Assembly (NCBI RefSeq): GCF_000235745.1
Contig: NZ_AGSX01000067.1
Span: 1 to 64,000 of the forward strand
Source of the DNA: Stutzerimonas stutzeri SDM-LAC
Lineage (GTDB): Bacteria > Pseudomonadota > Gammaproteobacteria > Pseudomonadales > Pseudomonadaceae
DNA length: 64,000 nt
Direction: 5' to 3'
The notes beneath the pieces were generated by a model that did no database searches, had not been told where the DNA came from, and worked only from the letters and a program-made list of their open reading frames with translations. Positions 57,731 to 64,000 of the stretch are shown here, piece by piece. Position 1 is the first letter of the stretch. Each line of letters starts with the position of its first letter. The position numbers were made by a program, and so were the translations under genes.

Positions 57731-59920
57731 ATGCATGACGATCTCTCTCTCCTCCTGAATTCCCTCAACGATGCCCAGCGCCAGGCCGTGGCCGCGCCGC
57801 TGGGTCGTCAATTGGTTCTCGCCGGTGCCGGCTCGGGGAAGACCCGCGTACTGGTGCACCGCATTGCCTGGCTGCATCAGGTCGAACGCGCCTCGCTGCA
57901 TTCGATCCTGTCGGTGACCTTTACCAACAAGGCGGCCGCCGAGATGCGCCAGCGCATCGAGCAGCTGATGAAGGTGAACCCGCAAGGCATGTGGGTCGGC
58001 ACATTCCACGGCCTGGCGCACCGATTGCTGCGCGCCCACTGGCAAGAAGCCAAGTTGGCGCAGAACTTCCAGATCCTCGATTCGGACGACCAGCAGCGGC
58101 TGGTCAAGCGGGTGATCCGCGAGCTCGGCCTCGACGAGCAGCGCTGGCCTGCACGCCAGGCCCAGTGGTGGATCAACGGGCAGAAGGACGAAGGCCTACG
58201 GCCCAAGCATATCCAGCCCAGCGGCGACCTGTTCCTGGCCACCATGTTGAGCATCTACCAGGCCTATGAAGAGGCCTGCGCTCGCGCCGGGGTCATCGAC
58301 TTCTCCGAGTTGCTGCTGCGCGCGCTGGACCTGTGGCGCGACAACCCGGGCCTGCTCGACCATTATCAGCGACGCTTCCGCCATATCCTTGTGGACGAGT
58401 TCCAGGACACCAACGCCGTGCAGTACGCCTGGCTGCGCCTGCTGGCCAAGGGCGGCGACAGTCTGATGGTGGTAGGCGACGACGACCAGTCGATCTACGG
58501 CTGGCGGGGCGCTCGGGTGGAGAACCTGCATCAGTTCAGCGAAGACTTCCAGGACGCCGAAACCATCCGCCTGGAGCAGAATTACCGCTCGACCGCCTGC
58601 ATCCTCAAGGCCGCCAATGCGCTGATCGCCAACAACCAAGGTCGCCTGGGCAAGGAACTGTGGACCGAAGGCTGCGAGGGCCAGCCCATCAGCCTCTACG
58701 CCGCCTTCAACGAACACGACGAAGCGCGCTATGTCGTCGAAAGCATCGAGAAAGCCATCCGCGAGGGCATGAGCCGCAGCGAGATCGCCATCCTCTATCG
58801 CTCCAACGCCCAGTCGCGGGTGCTGGAAGAAGCCCTGCTGCGCGAGCGGATCCCTTATCGCATCTACGGCGGCCAGCGCTTCTTCGAGCGTGCCGAGATC
58901 AAGAACGCCATGGCCTACCTGCGCTTGATCCAGGCGCGGGACAACGATGCGGCGCTGGAACGGGTGATCAACGTGCCCGCACGTGGCATTGGCGAAAAGA
59001 CCGTCGAATGCCTGCGTCAGCTGGCCCGCCAGCAGGAAACCTCGATGTGGGCCGCGCTGCATCAGGCGGTCGGTACTAAGGTGGTGTCCGGCCGCGCCGC
59101 CAGCGCGCTGAACGGCTTCGTCGAGCTAATCGACACGCTTGCCTTGAAAGTCGAAGGGATGCAGCTGCACAACATGGCGCAGCTGGTCATCGAGCAGTCC
59201 GGGCTGCTGGCCTATCACCGCGACGAGAAAGGCGAGAAAGCCCAGGCACGGGTGGAGAACCTCGAGGAACTGGTGTCCGCAGCACGCGCCTTCGACAGCT
59301 ACAGCGACGATCAGGAAGACGAGCAGACCCCGCTCGCCGCCTTTCTCGATCACGCCTCGCTGGAAGCGGGCGAGCAGCAGGCCGGCGACCACGAGGACAG
59401 CGTGCAGCTGATGACGCTGCACAGCGCCAAGGGCCTGGAATTCCCGCTGGTGTTCCTGGTCGGCATGGAAGAAGGCCTGTTCCCGCACAAGATGAGCCTG
59501 GAGGAGCCCGGCCGTCTCGAAGAAGAACGCCGCCTGGCCTATGTCGGCATTACGCGCGCCATGCAGCAGCTGATCGTTACCTACGCCGAGACCCGCCGCC
59601 TGTACGGCAGCGAAACCTACAACAAGATCTCGCGCTTTATCCGCGAGGTGCCGCCGGCGCTGATCAGCGAAGTGCGCCTGAGCAACACCGTCAGCCGCAG
59701 CTTCAATAGCCGGGGCATGAGCGGTGGCTCGCTGTTCGACGGCGCCAATGTGCCAGAAACGCCATTCAACCTCGGTCAGCGCGTGCGTCATTCGCTGTTC
59801 GGCGAGGGCACCATCCTGAATTTTGAAGGCTCTGGCGCTCAAGCTCGAGTGCAAGTGAATTTCGAAGATGAAGGAAGCAAGTGGTTGATGCTCAGTTATG
59901 CCAAACTGGAAGCGCTATGA
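57731..59920 (+). CDS. uvrD: DNA helicase II (UvrD/Rep)
   Basis: A 729-residue SF1A helicase used in mismatch and nucleotide excision repair. Walker A is AGAGSGKT (31-38); VDEFQDTNAVQYAWL (motif II), GDDDQSIYGWRGA (motif III) and YVGITRAM (motif VI) are intact. The C-terminal Tudor-like tail, important for RNA polymerase binding, ends with the strand VQVNFEDEGSKWLML. ATG 57731 is the first in-frame start that leaves the conserved N-terminus; the frame extends upstream to 57587. I found no LexA box upstream by eye. Confidence 0.97.
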   Translation: MHDDLSLLLNSLNDAQRQAVAAPLGRQLVLAGAGSGKTRVLVHRIAWLHQVERASLHSILSVTFTNKAAAEMRQRIEQLMKVNPQGMWVGTFHGLAHRLLRAHWQEAKLAQNFQILDSDDQQRLVKRVIRELGLDEQRWPARQAQWWINGQKDEGLRPKHIQPSGDLFLATMLSIYQAYEEACARAGVIDFSELLLRALDLWRDNPGLLDHYQRRFRHILVDEFQDTNAVQYAWLRLLAKGGDSLMVVGDDDQSIYGWRGARVENLHQFSEDFQDAETIRLEQNYRSTACILKAANALIANNQGRLGKELWTEGCEGQPISLYAAFNEHDEARYVVESIEKAIREGMSRSEIAILYRSNAQSRVLEEALLRERIPYRIYGGQRFFERAEIKNAMAYLRLIQARDNDAALERVINVPARGIGEKTVECLRQLARQQETSMWAALHQAVGTKVVSGRAASALNGFVELIDTLALKVEGMQLHNMAQLVIEQSGLLAYHRDEKGEKAQARVENLEELVSAARAFDSYSDDQEDEQTPLAAFLDHASLEAGEQQAGDHEDSVQLMTLHSAKGLEFPLVFLVGMEEGLFPHKMSLEEPGRLEEERRLAYVGITRAMQQLIVTYAETRRLYGSETYNKISRFIREVPPALISEVRLSNTVSRSFNSRGMSGGSLFDGANVPETPFNLGQRVRHSLFGEGTILNFEGSGAQARVQVNFEDEGSKWLMLSYAKLEAL

Positions 59921-59975
59921 CGTTTACGTCAACCTACACCCATACTAATAAAATTCGCCAAAGGAACAGCCATTC

Positions 59976-61085
59976 ATGAAACGCCGTCACTTGTTTGGTG
60001 CCGCCGCTGCCCTGCTTGCCTCCCTTAGCCTTGCAGGCTGCAACGACGAAAAGAAAGTCGAACCCACCGCCGAGCCCAAGGCTGCCGCCAGCGAAGCGCC
60101 CGAGACTTATAACTGGAAGATGGTCACCGCCTGGCCGAAGAACTACCCAGGTCTGGGCACTGCCGCCCAGCGTCTGGCCGATCGGGTCGAGGCCATGAGT
60201 GATGGCCGCCTGACCATCAAGGTCTACGCCGCCGGTGAGCTGGTCCCCGCCCTGGAAGTGTTCGACGCCGTTTCCCGTGGCACCGCCGAACTCGGCCATG
60301 GCGCGGCCTACTACTGGAAGGGCAAGGTCCCCACCGCGCAGTTCTTCACCTCGGTGCCGTTCGGCCTGTCGACCAGCGAGATGAACGCCTGGCTGACCCG
60401 CGGCGGCGGCCAGGAATTCTGGGACGAAGCCTACGCCCCCTACGGAGTGAAGCCGATGGTAGTCGGCAACACCGGTATGCAGATGGGCGGCTGGTTCAAC
60501 AAGGAAATCAACTCACTGCAGGACCTGCAGGGCCTGAAGATCCGGACCCCCGGCCTGGGCGGTGAAGTGCTGAGCCGTCTCGGCGCGACCACCGTCAACA
60601 TGCCCGGCGGCGAAGTGTTTACCGCCCTGCAGACCGGCGCCATCGACGCCACCGACTGGGTCAGCCCGTACAACGACCTGGCCTTCGGTCTGCACAAGGC
60701 AGCCAAGTACTACTACTACCCCGGCTGGCAGGAACCTCAGGCTGTGCTTGAGCTGTTGGTCAACCAGAAGGCCCTCGACAGCCTGCCGGATGACCTACGC
60801 GCGATTCTCACCGAAGCTGCGCTCGCCGCCAGCCGCGACATGATCGACGACTATGTCTACAACAACGCCCTGGCGCTCGAGCAGCTCAAGCAGCAGGGTA
60901 CCCAGCTCAAGCGTTTCCCCGACGAAGTACTGGCCGCGATGCGCGAGCAATCGGACGTCGTCCTCGGTGAACTGGCCGCGCAAAGCGAGCTGAACGGTCG
61001 CATCTGGGCGTCGATGAAAGCCTTCCAGGCTCAGGTCAAGCCGATGCACGAGATTTCCGAGAAAGAACTGTACAACTGGCGCTAA
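59976..61085 (+). CDS. TRAP-type (DctP) substrate-binding lipoprotein
   Basis: A 369-residue extracytoplasmic binding protein of the DctP family, like those binding 2-oxo acids. The N-terminus MKRRHLFGAAAALLASLSLAGC has a twin arginine and a lipobox LAGC (cysteine at 22), so it may be a Tat-exported lipoprotein. The mature part shows KMVTAWPKNYPGLGTAAQRLA, VFDAVSRGTAELGHGAAYYW, KIRTPGLGGEVLSRLGAT and ALQTGAIDATDWVSPYNDLA, all typical. No dctQ or dctM membrane gene is adjacent, so its transporter is encoded elsewhere or lost. Confidence 0.88.
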   Translation: MKRRHLFGAAAALLASLSLAGCNDEKKVEPTAEPKAAASEAPETYNWKMVTAWPKNYPGLGTAAQRLADRVEAMSDGRLTIKVYAAGELVPALEVFDAVSRGTAELGHGAAYYWKGKVPTAQFFTSVPFGLSTSEMNAWLTRGGGQEFWDEAYAPYGVKPMVVGNTGMQMGGWFNKEINSLQDLQGLKIRTPGLGGEVLSRLGATTVNMPGGEVFTALQTGAIDATDWVSPYNDLAFGLHKAAKYYYYPGWQEPQAVLELLVNQKALDSLPDDLRAILTEAALAASRDMIDDYVYNNALALEQLKQQGTQLKRFPDEVLAAMREQSDVVLGELAAQSELNGRIWASMKAFQAQVKPMHEISEKELYNWR

Positions 61086-61105
61086 GTATTCGCTTATTGC
61101 CTGAA

Positions 61106-61134
61106 GAGGGCGTACCGCTTGTCGGTACCCCCTC
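61106..61134 (+). terminator. Hairpin downstream of the TRAP binding-protein gene
   Basis: A 12-base stem GAGGGCGTACCG / CGGTACCCCCTC with one mismatched C and a CTTGT loop, 20 bases past the stop. It is followed by CTTCCC rather than a T run. Confidence 0.5.
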
Positions 61135-61168
61135 CTTCCCAGCCTTGAAGACTGCCGCTTCTCCAGGA

Positions 61169-61400
61169 TCAATACGCCGCGTACTTGGCTTCGATGGCGC
61201 GCTGCTCGCGAATGGGTGCAGAAATAGCCCGCGCCCGGAAAGATCCCCAGCACAGCCGCAGTACCCACACGCTTCTCCTTGACCAGCAAACCCTTCTCTT
61301 CATAAATCGCCCGCTCGCGTTTCTGCCCCTCGGCCAGATGCGGGGTGCAATCCTGCAGGAACAGGGTGCAGGTGATGGCTGCGGTGAGAGGGTCGATGAA
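61169..61400 (-). pseudogene. Frameshifted small gene, TM2-like hydrophobic domain
   Basis: On the minus strand one frame reads CTPHLAEGQKRERAIYEEKG and continues LLVKEKRVGTAAVLGIFPGAGYF (61349-61221). At that point the other frame takes over with PIREQRAIEAKYAAY and a stop at 61169. A one-base change would join them. The piece resembles small proteins of the type that carry a K-x-VGT-LLGIFPGAGYFY stretch. No clear start is visible. It may be a degraded gene or a recent frameshift. Interpretation is by eye. Confidence 0.4.
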
Positions 61401-61523
61401 ATCGACGAATCGAAACCAAAGTGCCGTCGCGTAAACGCAAAAGCCTGAAACACTTACCTCTGGCGTTGTATCGCCCCTCTGTGCAACATGGCGCGCGTAC
61501 CTCACCCAATATGGAAACACTTA

Positions 61524-62363
61524 ATGAAATCTGTGCTTAGCCTCTTCATGGCGCTGTGCCTCAGCCTGACGTTCAGCCTCGACGCCCACGCCAAGCGTTT
61601 CGGTGGTGGCAAGAGCTTCGGCTCGGCACCGAGCCATCAGACCCGCCAGGCGCCTAAGCAAACCCAGGCTGCGCCAACGCAGGCAGGCAAGACACCGGCC
61701 GCCGCCAGTGGTGCGTCGCGCTGGCTCGGCCCGCTGGCCGGCCTCGCTGCCGGTGGCTTGTTGGCTTCGATGTTCATGGGTGATGGCTTCGAAGGCATCC
61801 AGTTCATGGACATCCTGATCTTCGGCGGCATCGCCTTCCTGCTGTTCCGCTTCCTCGCCGCGCGTCGTCGCCAGCAGCAGCCAGCCATGGCAGGGCACGG
61901 ACATGCGCCGATGCAGCGCGAGATGCCTGCGCAGCCGTCGATCTTCGGTGGCAGCGCTACATCCGCAGCGGCTGCACCGGTGATCAATGCGCCCGCCTGG
62001 TTCAACGAGCAGAATTTCGTTGCCGCAGCGCGCGAGCATTTCCTGTCGCTCCAGCAGCACTGGGATGCCAACGAAATGGACAAGATCAGCGAGTTCGTCA
62101 CGCCTCAGCTGTTCGAATTCCTCAAGCGCGAACGTGCTGAAATTGGCGATGCCTATCAGTCCACCTTCATTGACGACCTGCAGATTCAGCTCGACGGCGT
62201 CGACGATCAGGCCGACAAGACCGTCGCCACCCTCACCTTCGTGGGCGTATCGAAGAACTCGCGCTTCGACCAGGGCGAACCCTTCAGCGAAAGCTGGCGC
62301 ATGGAGCGCGCACAAGGCGAGAACCAGCCATGGCTGGTCGCGGGAATCCGCCAAAACGCCTGA
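61524..62363 (+). CDS. Tim44-domain secreted or membrane-anchored protein
   Basis: A 279-residue protein of the bacterial Tim44-like family, unknown function. Signal peptide (about 1-24, cut after AHA), then a glycine/serine/proline-rich linker (KRFGGGKSFGSAPSHQ). Hydrophobic segments follow (about 70-86 and 95-114), then the C-terminal Tim44 domain of about 130 residues (FNEQNFVAAAREHFLSLQQ to the end). ATG 61524 is used because the signal peptide begins there. A terminator follows. Homologues occur in many proteobacteria. Confidence 0.88.
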   Translation: MKSVLSLFMALCLSLTFSLDAHAKRFGGGKSFGSAPSHQTRQAPKQTQAAPTQAGKTPAAASGASRWLGPLAGLAAGGLLASMFMGDGFEGIQFMDILIFGGIAFLLFRFLAARRRQQQPAMAGHGHAPMQREMPAQPSIFGGSATSAAAAPVINAPAWFNEQNFVAAAREHFLSLQQHWDANEMDKISEFVTPQLFEFLKRERAEIGDAYQSTFIDDLQIQLDGVDDQADKTVATLTFVGVSKNSRFDQGEPFSESWRMERAQGENQPWLVAGIRQNA

Positions 62364-62383
62364 CGCGCGTAGACGAATGAAGG

Positions 62384-62405
62384 ACCCGGGCTTGCCCGGG
62401 TTTTT
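62384..62405 (+). terminator. Terminator after the Tim44-domain gene
   Basis: Stem ACCCGGGC / GCCCGGGT with a very short TT loop (effective loop CTTG), followed by TTTTC. It separates the gene from selA. Confidence 0.85.
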
Positions 62406-62593
62406 CATTTCTGCGCCAGGAACAACATGAGGGCTGACTGAACCCTGTGCCGATTTGAACGTCTATGCTGCTCGCGAAATATAAAAATGGAGTCCTGCGT
62501 GTCAGGCAACCTCGCAACAGCGTTCAGCGCAGTCGACACGATTGGCGCGACGCCCGCACTCTCCGTATCGCCTCATCATTCGAAACGCCAGCC

Positions 62594-64000
<1,407 letters not shown>

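Noticed and set aside
60795-61520. Intact 241-codon minus-strand gene
   Set aside because: It would overlap the 3' end of the TRAP binding-protein gene extensively, and only a middle part resembles a real protein; treated as a frameshifted remnant.

Overview
This window is ordinary chromosome from a GC-rich gammaproteobacterium of the Pseudomonas group. It most likely comes from Stutzerimonas (Pseudomonas) stutzeri or a close relative. The reasons are protein-level resemblance of nearly every gene to pseudomonad families, gene order that follows remembered Pseudomonas aeruginosa blocks (typA-thiI-glnA-ntrBC; trmL; hslVU-ubiEJB-hisIE-tatABC-rsmE; pycBA-pycR-hexR-like-zwf; trhP-GGDEF/EAL-uvrD), Pseudomonas-type REP elements, a norR fragment, and an ectABCD-ask cluster like the one known from S. 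stutzeri. The species call is an inference; no 16S or tRNA gene is present.

Layout. 1-855: 3' end of norR and a C-terminal scrap of a DUF2147 gene. 921-10131: typA, thiI, glnA, two tandem DUF4124 envelope genes and ntrBC; this is the nitrogen-control block, with NtrC palindromes and sigma-54 elements in front of both glnA and ntrB. 10161-14050: a small membrane protein gene, trmL, hslVU with a sigma-32 promoter, a DUF971 gene and a PHA-granule-type gene. The polyhydroxyalkanoate synthase genes expected here by synteny are missing. 14224-20158: a tightly overlapping ubiE-ubiJ-ubiB-hisI-hisE-tatABC-rsmE chain. 20259-31803: housekeeping and small envelope genes (UPF0158, dtd, pip, lipoproteins, blc, DUF924, fbp, glgP, a YkgJ-like cysteine-cluster protein, a thioesterase, a periplasmic binding protein, carbonic anhydrase, glutaminase). 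32031-35274: two-subunit pyruvate carboxylase.

Two insertions break the remembered P. aeruginosa order. A sufBCDS-sufT-sufE iron-sulfur cluster operon (35562-41562), with an IscR-like operator upstream, lies between pycA and its LysR-type regulator gene. An ectoine/hydroxyectoine block (ectABCD-ask, 46497-51263), followed by a CtaG/DUF2243 membrane pair, lies between zwf and trhP. The window ends with a GGDEF/EAL protein, uvrD, a TRAP-type binding lipoprotein, a frameshifted gene remnant, a Tim44-domain protein and selA, which runs off the edge.

How the genes work together: GlnA, NtrB and NtrC form the nitrogen switch. The Ubi proteins and TatABC support respiration. Pyruvate carboxylase, Fbp, GlgP and Zwf/HexR set central carbon flux. 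The ect genes divert aspartate semialdehyde to compatible solutes, with a dedicated aspartokinase feeding the pathway. I did not find a clearly new biological system. The best leads are the two insertions, the deleted PHA locus with its palindromic scar, the candidate sigma-54 promoter of ntrBC, and the CtaG/DUF2243 pair.
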